The notes under the pieces were generated by a model that saw only the letters and a list, made by a program, of their open reading frames with translations, was not told where the DNA came from and did not search any database. Positions 38,875-47,779 of a stretch of 64,000 nucleotides of DNA are shown here, piece after piece. Source of the stretch: Paenibacillus sp. BK033 (lineage in GTDB: Bacteria; Bacillota; Bacilli; Paenibacillales; Paenibacillaceae); assembly GCF_004345425.1 (NCBI RefSeq), contig NZ_SLVP01000002.1, positions 979,747-1,043,746 of the forward strand, written 5' to 3'. The stretch's first letter is position 1, and every line of letters starts with the position of its first letter. Position numbers and translations under genes: made by a program.

Positions 38875-38922
38875 TTGATCAACCCTCTATCCTCAGGAGA
38901 TTTTCCATCGCCGTGCCAGTTG

Positions 38923-38964
38923 CCAAAAAAGGAAGACCCCTGAATTCGTTCAGAAGCCTTCCTT
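38923..38964 (-). terminator. Terminator of the second importer operon
   Basis: AAGGAAG (38929-38935) and CTTCCTT (38958-38964) pair, with a further small TGAA-TTCA stem in the loop; on the minus strand the stem is followed by TTTTTT. It ends the operon after the solute-binding protein gene. Confidence 0.65.
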
Positions 38965-38969
38965 GCCTA

Positions 38970-40559
38970 TTATTTCAATGCGGCTTGACGTTCTTGATAC
39001 ACTTTAGTCGCCTCGTCCAGCATTTCCTGACCGCCGGCTTTCAGCCACTCCGATTTAAAGGCTTCAAATTCCTTCTCCGCATCGCCTTTCGTGACCATGA
39101 CCTTGGAATAGAACGAATCCTCAAGCGTGTTCAAGTTCGCCAAATATTTCGTCTTCGACTCCAGCGGAGTTGGTCCAAGAAGGTCGGAAACGATCTCGTT
39201 GCCGGCATTCAGCTTATCCGAGAATGCTTGCTTGTCGGCAGGCATCTGGAACTTCGCATTGGAGAGCGAACGGTCTACAAACGGGTTATAATAGCCTCCC
39301 GTGCCAAGGTCGTTCTGGAGCTGCGGAGTATCCAGGTATTCTTTTTTCCATACCGGAACGCCGTCTACCATATCGTAGGATTTGCCTTCTTCCCCGTATG
39401 TCGTTCTCAGGTACACTTCGTCGTTTGTCGCCAGGTCTTCAAGCATCTGCAGGATCTTGATCCGTTTCTTGTCGTCCTTCTCCAGCTGCTTGCCGAACAT
39501 GAGCGGGGTCTGCAGAGGACCGTTGGACATCACATAGGATTTGCCGGCAGGGCCAATCAGACCTTTGCCGTAAACGACAGGGAAGCCGTTTGCTTTGTCC
39601 TGCTCCAGCTGGCCGAACAAATGATGGTACATGTAATTATCCTTAATGCCGATTTTCCGGCTGTTCCATTTGGTGTTGATCTGGTCCTGGTCATCCGTCA
39701 GGAACTCCGGATCAATCAGGTCCGAATTGTACCATTGATTAATCTTCTTTACGGCCTCCTTCGCCTGGTCGGTGATCCCGCCCCAAGTGACCGTACCGTC
39801 CGCCGCTGCCATAAACTGATAAGGATTAACGCCGTAAGCGGCGAATACTTCGTTAAACAGCTGGTTTCGTGCCGATTTGCCGCGGCCCGTCATGCCGTAC
39901 GTATCCTTCTTGCCGTTGCCGTCCGGATCGTCATTGCGGAATTTCGTCAGCACGTCCTCGTATTCTTCCAGCGTTTTTGGAGCTTCGGTATAACCGATCT
40001 TGTTCAGCCACGCCCCGTTATAAGTAGGAATAAAGCCGTAACGGCCGTTCAGCCAAATTCTCGGCACACCGTAATTCTTGCCGTCAACCATGGCAATTCC
40101 CCATGCCGCCGTATCGACCTGATCGATGTCCGCCGAATATTTCGGCATATACTGCTTGATCTCATCGGTCGAAATGCTTGCGATGATGCCTTGTCTTGCG
40201 TAATTCGCCATGTCCGCTTCCTGCAGCGTACCCGGGAAAATATCCGGAATCTCGTTAGAGGCGAGCTTGAGCTTAAAGCTTTCATCCGTCAAATTCATGT
40301 TGATGAATTTGACGTTGTATTTCTCTTCCAAATACTTCTGAGTCGGGTTCCCGTCTGCGGAAGGAAGGTTCCAGGTCGAACCGATCGAGATCTCGATAGG
40401 CGCTTCTTTTTCTGCGCCGCTGTTTCCTTTTGCATCGTTGGTCTGGGATGCGTTTGTTGCGCCGCTATTCGCATTGTTATTGGAATTGCTGCTGCAGCCT
40501 GCCGCCATAAGAGACATTGCCAATACGGATGCCAGAATCACCTTTTTGCCATGCTTCAT
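38970..40559 (-). CDS. Solute-binding lipoprotein of the second carbohydrate ABC importer, LplA type
   Basis: 529 residues. Lipobox LMAAGC (Cys22), an Asn/Ser/Gly-rich linker (about 23-55), then a two-lobe solute-binding fold with KYLEEKYNVKF, NEIPDIFPG and DGKNYGVPRIW. It captures oligosaccharides for the two permeases encoded directly upstream (gap about 74 bases). Here the binding protein is the last gene, whereas in the first importer it comes first. The substrate is unknown; GH43 and the YesMN system next door suggest arabinose- or xylose-containing oligosaccharides. Confidence 0.9.
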   Translation of the reverse strand: MKHGKKVILASVLAMSLMAAGCSSNSNNNANSGATNASQTNDAKGNSGAEKEAPIEISIGSTWNLPSADGNPTQKYLEEKYNVKFINMNLTDESFKLKLASNEIPDIFPGTLQEADMANYARQGIIASISTDEIKQYMPKYSADIDQVDTAAWGIAMVDGKNYGVPRIWLNGRYGFIPTYNGAWLNKIGYTEAPKTLEEYEDVLTKFRNDDPDGNGKKDTYGMTGRGKSARNQLFNEVFAAYGVNPYQFMAAADGTVTWGGITDQAKEAVKKINQWYNSDLIDPEFLTDDQDQINTKWNSRKIGIKDNYMYHHLFGQLEQDKANGFPVVYGKGLIGPAGKSYVMSNGPLQTPLMFGKQLEKDDKKRIKILQMLEDLATNDEVYLRTTYGEEGKSYDMVDGVPVWKKEYLDTPQLQNDLGTGGYYNPFVDRSLSNAKFQMPADKQAFSDKLNAGNEIVSDLLGPTPLESKTKYLANLNTLEDSFYSKVMVTKGDAEKEFEAFKSEWLKAGGQEMLDEATKVYQERQAALK

Positions 40560-40633
40560 CTTTTTTTGCTCCCCTTTACATGGAATAAACGATTATTTAA
40601 ACGGAGAATGTACCCCGGATAAACCAAACCCTA

Positions 40634-41506
40634 TCAGCCTTTCAGAGAACCAACCATCGTCCCTTTGACGAAATACTTCTGCAGGAACGGATAGACGATA
40701 AGGATAGGCACAACCGCAAAAATAACGGTTGCCGCTTTGATCGAAGTCTCGTACTGAAGATTAGCCGCCCCCGTAACCCGGCCGAAAATCTCGGCGTCCG
40801 CACTGGTGACGACAACCTCCCTCAGGAAGAACTGAATCGTCTTCAAGTCCGTATCCGTGACATAGATAATGGCATCAAACCAGGCGTTCCAATTCGCTAC
40901 GGCTGCCCATAACCCCAGTGTGGCAAGCACCGGCTTAGACAGCGGTAGAATGATGCTCCAGAGTATCCTCATGTCGTTGGCACCGTCGATTTTGGCGGAT
41001 TCTTCGACTTCAACCGGGATGGTCATAAAAAAGTTCCGCATAATGAGCATCGAGAAGGTTGGGATAAGTCCCGGCAAAATGTATACCCAGAAGTTATTCA
41101 ACAGATGCAAATCTTTGATCAATAGATAAGACGGAATAAGTCCTCCGCTGAAGAACATCGTAAAAACGATGATCATCGTATAAAAGCTGCGGTGAGGCAG
41201 ATGCCTGCGGGACAGCGGATAGGCGGCAAGCGCCATGGCAATGAGCGTAAGTACCGTGCCAAGGACGGTACGCAGCGTTGTATTGCGCATGCCGATCCAG
41301 ATTTTCTTTTGCGTGAGCAGCTGTTCCCAGGAGAACAGATCGATATCTCTCGGGAACCAGTGGAATCCGAAGCGGCCGGCTTCCTTAGGCGCGCTGAAGG
41401 AGACCGCCGCAATATGAATGAAAGGATAAATCGCTATTACGCAAAGCATCAAGATGAACAGAAGCAGAAACACTTGAAACACTTTTTCTCCGGCAGTCAT
41501 TTTCAT
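40634..41506 (-). CDS. Carbohydrate ABC importer permease, LplC/YtcP type (second importer)
   Basis: 290 residues with six spans. The EAA loop is VEESAKIDGANDMRILWSII, and the end FVKGTMVGSLKG mirrors the other LplC-type permease in the window (FEKGVMIGSVKG). It lies 18 bases after the LplB-type gene. No ATPase gene is nearby, so a shared MsmX-type ATPase is expected. Confidence 0.9.
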   Translation of the reverse strand: MKMTAGEKVFQVFLLLFILMLCVIAIYPFIHIAAVSFSAPKEAGRFGFHWFPRDIDLFSWEQLLTQKKIWIGMRNTTLRTVLGTVLTLIAMALAAYPLSRRHLPHRSFYTMIIVFTMFFSGGLIPSYLLIKDLHLLNNFWVYILPGLIPTFSMLIMRNFFMTIPVEVEESAKIDGANDMRILWSIILPLSKPVLATLGLWAAVANWNAWFDAIIYVTDTDLKTIQFFLREVVVTSADAEIFGRVTGAANLQYETSIKAATVIFAVVPILIVYPFLQKYFVKGTMVGSLKG

Positions 41507-41524
41507 ACCGACATACTCCCCTCC

Positions 41525-42493
41525 TTACAGAACGCCTTCCTGTCCCATCTTTTTCACGATATAGTTCGTCCCGAGGACCAGCGTAATCCCGACGATATTT
41601 TTAAATAAGCCAACCGCCGTGGTTAATCCCATCTGGAAATTCACGATCCCTTGACGGTAAACATAGGTGTCGATGACATCCCCGACTTCGAATACGGCCG
41701 GGCTGCACAAGTTGTAGATCTGGTCAAAGCCCGCATTCAGAATGCCGCCAAGCGACAGGATGAACATAATGGAAATAATCGGCAGCATGGAAGGCAAAGT
41801 CACATGCCAGGTCTGCTTCCATCGGTTCGCCCCGTCCATCCGCGCTGCTTCGTACAAGGTCTGGTCAATCCCCGACAGGGCCGCAAGGTAGACGATCGTT
41901 CCCCAGCCCACTTCCTTCCAGATATTCGTGATCACCAGGCTAAAGCGGAAATATCTTGTATCCCCGAGGAAGTAGATCGGATCGACTCCGAACCAGCCCA
42001 GAATGTAGTTAACCGGTCCAGTCGACGGGGACAGCATCAGGAAGACAATGCCGGATAGAACAACCCACGAGAAGAAATGCGGCAAATACGAAATCGACTG
42101 CGCGATTTTCTTAAACCAGGTAATCCGCAGCTCGTTCAGCAGCAGAGCTAGGATAATAGGCGCCGGAAATCCGCAAATTATATTCAACCCGCTGATGATA
42201 ACCGTATTTTTCAGAATCCTCGGAAACTCGGGCGACTGGTTGAACAAGTAATCAAAGTAGGCAAAGTGGTTCCAAGGACTGTCCCAGGTTCCGAGAACAG
42301 GACTGTAATCCTTGAAGGCAATCAGAATGCCGTACATCGGCCCATAGCAAAAGATCGCGTACCATACGAGCACCGGCAGCAGCATAAGAAGAAGATATTT
42401 GCTTTTTTTGTACTCTTTCCAGGTGCGCTTTAAAGCGGATTGCTTTCCCGGAATGTTGACGCTTTCAAGTTTGACGGCATGCGTTTTTTCCAT
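41525..42493 (-). CDS. Carbohydrate ABC importer permease, LplB type (second importer)
   Basis: 322 residues, six spans, beginning KKSKYLLLMLLPVLVWYAIF. The EAA loop is LYEAARMDGANRWKQTWHVT. The ATG has AAGGAG and GAGAGG upstream. It is the first standard gene of the importer operon; a 25-codon small ORF precedes it by 56 bases on the same strand. It pairs with the LplC-type permease downstream. Confidence 0.9.
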   Translation of the reverse strand: MEKTHAVKLESVNIPGKQSALKRTWKEYKKSKYLLLMLLPVLVWYAIFCYGPMYGILIAFKDYSPVLGTWDSPWNHFAYFDYLFNQSPEFPRILKNTVIISGLNIICGFPAPIILALLLNELRITWFKKIAQSISYLPHFFSWVVLSGIVFLMLSPSTGPVNYILGWFGVDPIYFLGDTRYFRFSLVITNIWKEVGWGTIVYLAALSGIDQTLYEAARMDGANRWKQTWHVTLPSMLPIISIMFILSLGGILNAGFDQIYNLCSPAVFEVGDVIDTYVYRQGIVNFQMGLTTAVGLFKNIVGITLVLGTNYIVKKMGQEGVL

Positions 42494-42549
42494 CCTCTCT
42501 TGCTCCTTTCTCTCCTCTTCTCTCTACCACAGGAGCACATGCTTGTTGT

Positions 42550-42627
42550 TCAAGCGAAGCGTAGCTTCAATCGCTCGATTTTGTTCCATGTGCTGCCGAT
42601 CCACTGCTCAATCTCGTCTTTCGCCAT
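42550..42627 (-). CDS. 25-residue small protein or leader peptide ahead of the second importer
   Basis: MAKDEIEQWIGSTWNKIERL, then five more residues (KLRFA) and TGA. AGGAGA lies six bases before the ATG (or directly before an in-frame ATG at 42633), a good ribosome binding site. The peptide is amphipathic and charged, with two tryptophans. It lies between a cre-like promoter region and the LplB-type permease gene, so it is likely translated from the operon mRNA. It could act as a leader peptide or a small permease partner. It is too short for family recognition. Confidence 0.45.
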   Translation of the reverse strand: MAKDEIEQWIGSTWNKIERLKLRFA

Positions 42628-42782
42628 GTTCATTCTCCTACTCTCTGTCGTTGACTTGCTACTTAAATTGTAAGCGTATCAAAAAAACGAAAATATCATA
42701 AAATTACAAGATTCCTTGTAATTTTCGCTTCATACTGCGCAATTAAATGCTCCTCGAGCGCGAAATAACAGTTATTTCTCAT

Positions 42783-42824
42783 AAAAATAGCGTTGCAGAG
42801 GGCTGACCCTGCAACGCTATTTTT
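42783..42824. terminator. Bidirectional hairpin after the adhesin gene
   Basis: AAAAATAGCGTTGCA and TGCAACGCTATTTTT flank an inner GGG/CCC stem. It lies about 100 bases after the adhesin stop. Two near-identical hairpins occur at 48600-48641 and 56812-56853. Confidence 0.8.
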
Positions 42825-42927
42825 CGATTTCTAATACCCGAACACGAAAGAGGTGTCCCATCGTCATGTTCATGACTTATGGGACACCCCCTTGTTAGTT
42901 ATCAATAAACATACATTCTCACTACAT

Positions 42928-45900
42928 TTATTCTGCTTTACGCATTATCCTTCTACTCATTAAGAATACGCCTACGAGAATAATAGCTAATCCTACCAGC
43001 CTTATTCCCAATTGACTGCCCTCTCCAGTTTTCGGCAATGTCGGCGTGCCTGAATCAATGGTGCCCAGGGGTACGCCATCGACGGTAATCGTAATCAAGG
43101 TTTCCGTGGCATTGCCATCCTTATTTTTAACGATAATGGTGAAACGATCCTTGCCCGTATAGCCTTTGTCGGGCTTATAAGTCCAACTGCCATCAGGCTT
43201 GACGATGACCTCACCATGCTTTGGACCTTGATTCACGACAGCGATGCCGCCAAGAGGTACATTCACGCTGCTTTCGATCAATTCGTCTTTTTTGGTCGTT
43301 TTATGGATGTCCGGCTGCTTGACGGGCTTCGAAGGCGTCGTCGATGGTTCCGGGTCAGTCGGTTCGGTAGGCATCGACGGTACCGGATCTGTCGGTTCTG
43401 TCGGCGTCGACGGTTCCGGATCTGACGGCAGCGTCGGAGTCGGCGGTTCCGGATCCGTTGGCGTTACCGGTGGTGGTGAAGGAGGCCTTTTCACATTGTC
43501 AAGGGTCACTTCAACATTCGTAGGCGAATTGATGGCCACCGGATGCTCCGTCGTATCCAGTACATATCCGGAAGGCGCTGCCGTTTCAAGAAGTACGTAA
43601 TCGCCATAAGGCAGGTTTGTAAATACGGCTTTCCCGTCCGCTCCCGTCGTTAACGTGTTCACGAGCGTGCGAACCGCTCCGGATTGACGGAAGAGGTTAT
43701 AGGTTGCTCCGCTTAAAGGATCATGGTTATCCTTATCCTGCTTCAACACCGTGAGCGAGACCAAAATTTTAGCATTGTCGATGATCAGGTTAACGGCTGT
43801 TGTCGAATCGATTTTGACAGGACGCTCGGTTGCGTCTAGTTGATAACCGACCGGTGCGGCCGTTTCAATCAGCACATAGTTTCCGTACAGCAATTTCTTG
43901 AATTCAACTTTGCCGTCCGCGCCTGTCGTCAGCGTATTTACGAGAATACGGTCCGAGCCCGATTGGCGATAAAGCGCGAAAGTCGCTCCGCTAAGCGCAG
44001 CTTGCGTATCCCCGTCCTGCTTCAGCACCGTGAGAGCGCCGCGTACGCCGCTGCCCGTCCCCGAACCGTCCGATACGCCAACGACGATATCTTTTGCGGA
44101 ATCCTTGGTGACAGCCTGCACATTGTTGCCGCTGAAGCTGACCTTGTTAGAGACCGTATCGCCATTCTGGGCCACGATCAGCGACTGGTACTCCAGCACG
44201 TAGGCGCTCGTAATTTGGTGCAGGAACGCCAGCTTGAAGAGCTGTTTGCCCGTTTCGGGATCAGTCTCGATCGCAAGCGTGTAATCCGTGCCTTTGACGA
44301 GCGGCGTGTTCACTTTCGTAACGGTTCCGCTTGCGGCAACCGTCGTCGGATACAAATTAAACGACTCCGGAATGAGCAGCTGATTATCCGTAGGCTCGTC
44401 CGTCACAAGCGCGTCGTTTACGGTCGATTGCCCACGGTTAATATAGATCGTCCAACTGATCTTGCCGCCGTTCTGCTGACCGTCCTTGTTAACGTACTCG
44501 CCGCCTTGAGGAATATTGACGGAAGCCGTCAAATCCTTGGATTCGGATTTTGTCCCGTCCAGCAGCTGGGCCGTGTTGCCTATCGACGCATCGATGAGGT
44601 CATCCGCCAGGCTTGTGGAGAACACCAGAATATATCCCGCGGAGATAGGTTGGTTAAAGGTTACTTTCACCACATCGCCCGTATAGTTGACGGTGTATTC
44701 CGCGGCATCGACTTCAGTGCCCTGAGCGGGATTTCCGTTGGCCGGAACCGTCATATTATACACGTGAAGCGATTCCGGAATCAGCTTCTGGCCGGCGAGC
44801 AATTGATCTTGCACGATCGCGTTTGCCAATGTTTTGCGATTGTAGTTTACGCCTACCGTCCAAGTGATTTCTTTGGTCGCCGCATTGTAAGACCCTTTTT
44901 TGTAACCGTTGGCCTTTGTTTCGTTATTCGGATTAAACGTTGCCGTTACCCCGACAGCAGATGCTGCTGCGTTCTCATCCCAATCTACCGTGGTGTGGTT
45001 GGGATAAGAGGCGTTTGTTGTAATCCAATCCGAGTTCAGCCAATCGTTGTTGTATTTCGTTGTGTACGTAATGGTATAAGGCACGTGAATCGCTTCGGTA
45101 AACTGAATCTTGAAGCCGTCATTAACCGCAGGAGTTGGGCTTGCTATTTCGGTAACCGTATAGGCGGCCGCCGTTCCGCTGTCCGGCGTTATGCTTAAGC
45201 TCCCCGGTACCAGCTGCATTCCGCCCTTTGTAAACTCGTCGATCAACTGGGCGTTAGACATTGTTTTGCTGTCTTCATTTAATCGAATACGCCAGGATAC
45301 CGTTTGCGCAGCGTAATCGATCGTGCCGGTGCCCTTCTGCAAAATAACCTGCTTGATGCCGCGGCTAGCGGAAGCCATTGCTCCATTCGCAGTAACCTTG
45401 TTCACGATATTCGTGGCGCCCGATCCGTCTACGCGATCGATGGAACGGGTCTGATACTCCACTTTGTAAGCGGAAGTGACCGCGTTGTTAAATTGGAGAT
45501 TGAAACCGTTCAAGTGTTGGGCGGGATCATTGGTCGGAGTTACCGTGTAATCCGACCCCGGAAGAGCGGCCCCCTTCGTTCCGTTGCCGTTGATATCGAA
45601 AGTTACCGGATATACCGCAATGGAACCTGGCACAAGCTCCTGAACATCATTAAACGTGTCCGCAAGCAGCGCGTCCGTCTGATCAATGGCTTGTTCCTTG
45701 TAATTGTAATTAATCGCCCAAGATATCGTCTGGGTATTGGAATCATAGCCCGTCGACGACTTATCGAGCAGCTTGCCGTAATTGACGTTCACCGTTGAGT
45801 TAGAGGTTACTTCAGGCTTGTTGTCGCCCATGAACTTGGCGGTATTGCTGAAGGAAGCCTTGCTGGCATCATCGATGCTCGTGGTGAATTTGATGCGGTA

Positions 45901-46734
45901 CGCCGATGTGACCGGGTCGGCAAAATGCACGTTGAGAGCGCCGCCCGTAATATCCGCCGTATAACGGCTTGGATCCACCGCGCCGCCGACAGCAACCGAT
46001 CCGTCCAGATTAACGTTCAAATCGTAAACCTGAACCGACGAGGCGTCCGCCATCGACAAGCCGGCCGGAATAGGGTCGGTCATGACAGCGTTATTAACGG
46101 TGTCAAGCGCCTTGTTCACGTCTACGGTCCAGTCAATCGACTTCGGATTGTAGCCTGCGGGCACGCCGCTCTTCTCGATTGTCGACGTAACCGTTGGTTT
46201 GAAGCGCAGCGTAAACACCGTAGTACCGCCCTTGGTCGGAATGGTGATGGCATGCGTTGTGCTTCCCGTAATTTTTTGCTTATCGAATTGCGAGGAGAAT
46301 TTTAGGATGCCCCCTACATCGTCGTGATCGGTAATGTAATCGTTAAACGTCATTACCACTTGATGGGTCGAAGCTGTTGCCGCGAACGTTCCGACTGTTG
46401 TCTCAGGGTCCAGCATAAGTTCGCCGGAGATGTCATTGAACAGCAAGAACTCGTCCGGAATTCCGAACGTAAAGGTGTCGCCTTCTTTAAAGCCGTGGCC
46501 GTTGGGCAGTGACCAGCTATAGGCTAGGTTTACTTTCGCCCCCTGCTCAAGCAGCTCCGTAAGCGGTACGGGATTATTGCCGGCATCCAGTACGGTTAGC
46601 TCCGCACTGTCAATGATGTTGATCACATCATCGATGGACGAGGCATACGCCTTAGAAACAAAGCCGGTCCCGCTTACCACCTGGGAAAGCAGCAGCAGGA
46701 CGATTGCTAATCCCGCTATTTTTTTAAAAACCAT
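42928..46734 (-). CDS. LPXTG-anchored multidomain surface adhesin
   Basis: 1,268 residues. Signal peptide about 1-32. From about 35 to 880 there are six or more collagen-binding-type beta modules of about 130-150 residues, each with an ISWTI/IDWTV strand and a LIPESLxxY-type strand. Two SpaA/Cna_B domains follow (about 885-1075), each with Lys in LTVLKQD and Glu in LIETAAP or LLETAAP, the residues that form intramolecular isopeptide bonds. Then come a Pro/Thr/Glu-Pro repeat stalk (about 1078-1140), an Ig/cadherin-like module (GEVIVKPDGSWTYKPDKGY) and the sorting signal LPKTG (1233-1237), hydrophobic span and MRKAE tail. It is covalently anchored to peptidoglycan by a sortase; a class D sortase gene lies divergent, 180 bases away. 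Confidence 0.9.
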   Translation of the reverse strand: MVFKKIAGLAIVLLLLSQVVSGTGFVSKAYASSIDDVINIIDSAELTVLDAGNNPVPLTELLEQGAKVNLAYSWSLPNGHGFKEGDTFTFGIPDEFLLFNDISGELMLDPETTVGTFAATASTHQVVMTFNDYITDHDDVGGILKFSSQFDKQKITGSTTHAITIPTKGGTTVFTLRFKPTVTSTIEKSGVPAGYNPKSIDWTVDVNKALDTVNNAVMTDPIPAGLSMADASSVQVYDLNVNLDGSVAVGGAVDPSRYTADITGGALNVHFADPVTSAYRIKFTTSIDDASKASFSNTAKFMGDNKPEVTSNSTVNVNYGKLLDKSSTGYDSNTQTISWAINYNYKEQAIDQTDALLADTFNDVQELVPGSIAVYPVTFDINGNGTKGAALPGSDYTVTPTNDPAQHLNGFNLQFNNAVTSAYKVEYQTRSIDRVDGSGATNIVNKVTANGAMASASRGIKQVILQKGTGTIDYAAQTVSWRIRLNEDSKTMSNAQLIDEFTKGGMQLVPGSLSITPDSGTAAAYTVTEIASPTPAVNDGFKIQFTEAIHVPYTITYTTKYNNDWLNSDWITTNASYPNHTTVDWDENAAASAVGVTATFNPNNETKANGYKKGSYNAATKEITWTVGVNYNRKTLANAIVQDQLLAGQKLIPESLHVYNMTVPANGNPAQGTEVDAAEYTVNYTGDVVKVTFNQPISAGYILVFSTSLADDLIDASIGNTAQLLDGTKSESKDLTASVNIPQGGEYVNKDGQQNGGKISWTIYINRGQSTVNDALVTDEPTDNQLLIPESFNLYPTTVAASGTVTKVNTPLVKGTDYTLAIETDPETGKQLFKLAFLHQITSAYVLEYQSLIVAQNGDTVSNKVSFSGNNVQAVTKDSAKDIVVGVSDGSGTGSGVRGALTVLKQDGDTQAALSGATFALYRQSGSDRILVNTLTTGADGKVEFKKLLYGNYVLIETAAPVGYQLDATERPVKIDSTTAVNLIIDNAKILVSLTVLKQDKDNHDPLSGATYNLFRQSGAVRTLVNTLTTGADGKAVFTNLPYGDYVLLETAAPSGYVLDTTEHPVAINSPTNVEVTLDNVKRPPSPPPVTPTDPEPPTPTLPSDPEPSTPTEPTDPVPSMPTEPTDPEPSTTPSKPVKQPDIHKTTKKDELIESSVNVPLGGIAVVNQGPKHGEVIVKPDGSWTYKPDKGYTGKDRFTIIVKNKDGNATETLITITVDGVPLGTIDSGTPTLPKTGEGSQLGIRLVGLAIILVGVFLMSRRIMRKAE

Positions 46735-46914
46735 TTTCCGTCATCAACCTCTTTTCTTGAATGATAGTCTATCGTCCCAGCCATTTGCGCTATTCTACTA
46801 AAAAATAGAGAAAACAACTAGGCAGAAAGCACTTATCCAGTTTATACTAGAATTCGACAACGTCGCAACCAATTTAATCCATTTTTAGCCATAAAAAAGG
46901 TAGGATTCGACAAA

Positions 46915-47604
46915 ATGATTAAAAAAATTGCTCCCATTCTCCTCATTCTCGCAGGACTTCTCATCTTTCTCTACCCGACCATTAAGGACCGTTACGAGAT
47001 TTATCAGCAGCGTCAAATCCTTAAGGCATGGGAAGACAACTTGCAAAGAATAGACCAGGTACCTATTGATGCGCAGAATACGACGGCCGATGAGCAGGAC
47101 CAAACACCCGCTTCCGTCAGCCCGGCCTTAACCGGCGCCAACTCGGCGGATGATATGGAACAGCGGCTTCAGTCCAAAGGCATCGGCAAAAAATCGATCG
47201 AAGGCGTGCTGATCATCGACAAAATTAATTTGAAGCTGCCTATTATCACCAACGCGACGCAGGCGCATCTAGCCTTATCCGTAGCAAGCATCCTGCATAC
47301 CGGCAAGCCCGGTCAGATCGGCAATTACGCCATCGCGGGCCATCGCAGCCATACGTACGGCAAAAATTTCAACCGGTTGGACGAAATCGAGATTGGCGAC
47401 CGCATTCAGGTGCAGACGGCTGACGAGACTTTCACTTATATCGTAAATTCGAAGCAATACGTAAAACCGACGCAAGTCGAGGTGCTGGAAGGAAACGGAA
47501 AAGACAGCGAAATTACGCTTATTACCTGCCATCCTCTTTATAAACCGACCCAAAGGATCATTGTGAAAGGAATTCTAGCCGAAAATCAGAACGCCGAATC
47601 TTGA
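46915..47604 (+). CDS. Class D sortase
   Basis: 229 residues: N-terminal membrane anchor (about 5-22), linker rich in Thr/Asp/Gln, then the sortase barrel (about 90-225). Catalytic residues are visible: His143 in AGHRSHTYG, Cys205 in TLITCHP and Arg214 in TQRIIVKG. TLITC and the overall size fit class D, whose Bacillus members attach LPXTG-like proteins late in growth or during sporulation. The divergent adhesin carries LPKTG and is the obvious substrate. The short 180-base gap contains both promoters. Confidence 0.92.
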   Translation: MIKKIAPILLILAGLLIFLYPTIKDRYEIYQQRQILKAWEDNLQRIDQVPIDAQNTTADEQDQTPASVSPALTGANSADDMEQRLQSKGIGKKSIEGVLIIDKINLKLPIITNATQAHLALSVASILHTGKPGQIGNYAIAGHRSHTYGKNFNRLDEIEIGDRIQVQTADETFTYIVNSKQYVKPTQVEVLEGNGKDSEITLITCHPLYKPTQRIIVKGILAENQNAES

Positions 47605-47669
47605 AGATTTTTCTATGAAAACCGGCAAGCTTATAGTAAATTAAAACTAGCAAACCAAATTAACCGGTG

Positions 47670-47770
47670 CTTTCCACCGACAAAGGCAAATTTAGCGAAA
47701 GCTAAAGACGCAAAGCTACAGGGTCTTCCTCGCGCGCATGCCCGAGATGACAGCCAGCCGCCGAAAGGAG
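47670..47770 (+). promoter_or_regulatory. Cyclic-di-GMP-I (GEMM) riboswitch
   Basis: The conserved core is present in order: CAAAGGCAAA (47681-47690), the P2 stem TTTAGC-GAAA-GCTAAA (47691-47706) with its GAAA tetraloop, GACGCAAAGC (47707-47716), then a P3 arm (AGGGTC...CTCG...CGAG...GACAGCC) and the CAGCCGCCG receptor-like end. Outer CTTTC (47670-47674) can pair with GAAAG (47763-47767), which overlaps the Shine-Dalgarno AAAGGAG of the next gene, suggesting that ligand binding hides the ribosome site (inference). The family match is from memory of the GEMM consensus. Confidence 0.85.
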
Positions 47771-47779
47771 AGTTTTTTT

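Larger units (their letters stand above)
42494..42927. other. 434-base gap between importer operon and adhesin gene
   Basis: It holds the 25-codon ORF (42550-42627), a cre-like site TTGTAAGCGTATCAA (42665-42679, one mismatch to WTGNAANCGNWNNCW), an AT-rich stretch, and the hairpin 42783-42824 that ends the adhesin gene. GTGTCCCAT (42852-42860) and ATGGGACAC (42879-42887) form a further inverted repeat. No other gene is seen. Confidence 0.6.

Noticed and set aside
38913-40622. A 569-codon plus-strand open frame
   Set aside because: Antisense to the second LplA-type lipoprotein gene, which has a lipobox, ribosome site and operon context.
43340-43480. Short repeats suggesting a CRISPR array or minisatellite
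   Set aside because: The repeats are in frame and code the Pro/Thr/Glu-Pro stalk of the adhesin; units are short and imperfect with no spacers.
43840-45198. A 452-codon plus-strand open frame
   Set aside because: Antisense to the adhesin repeats; its length reflects the codon pattern of that gene.
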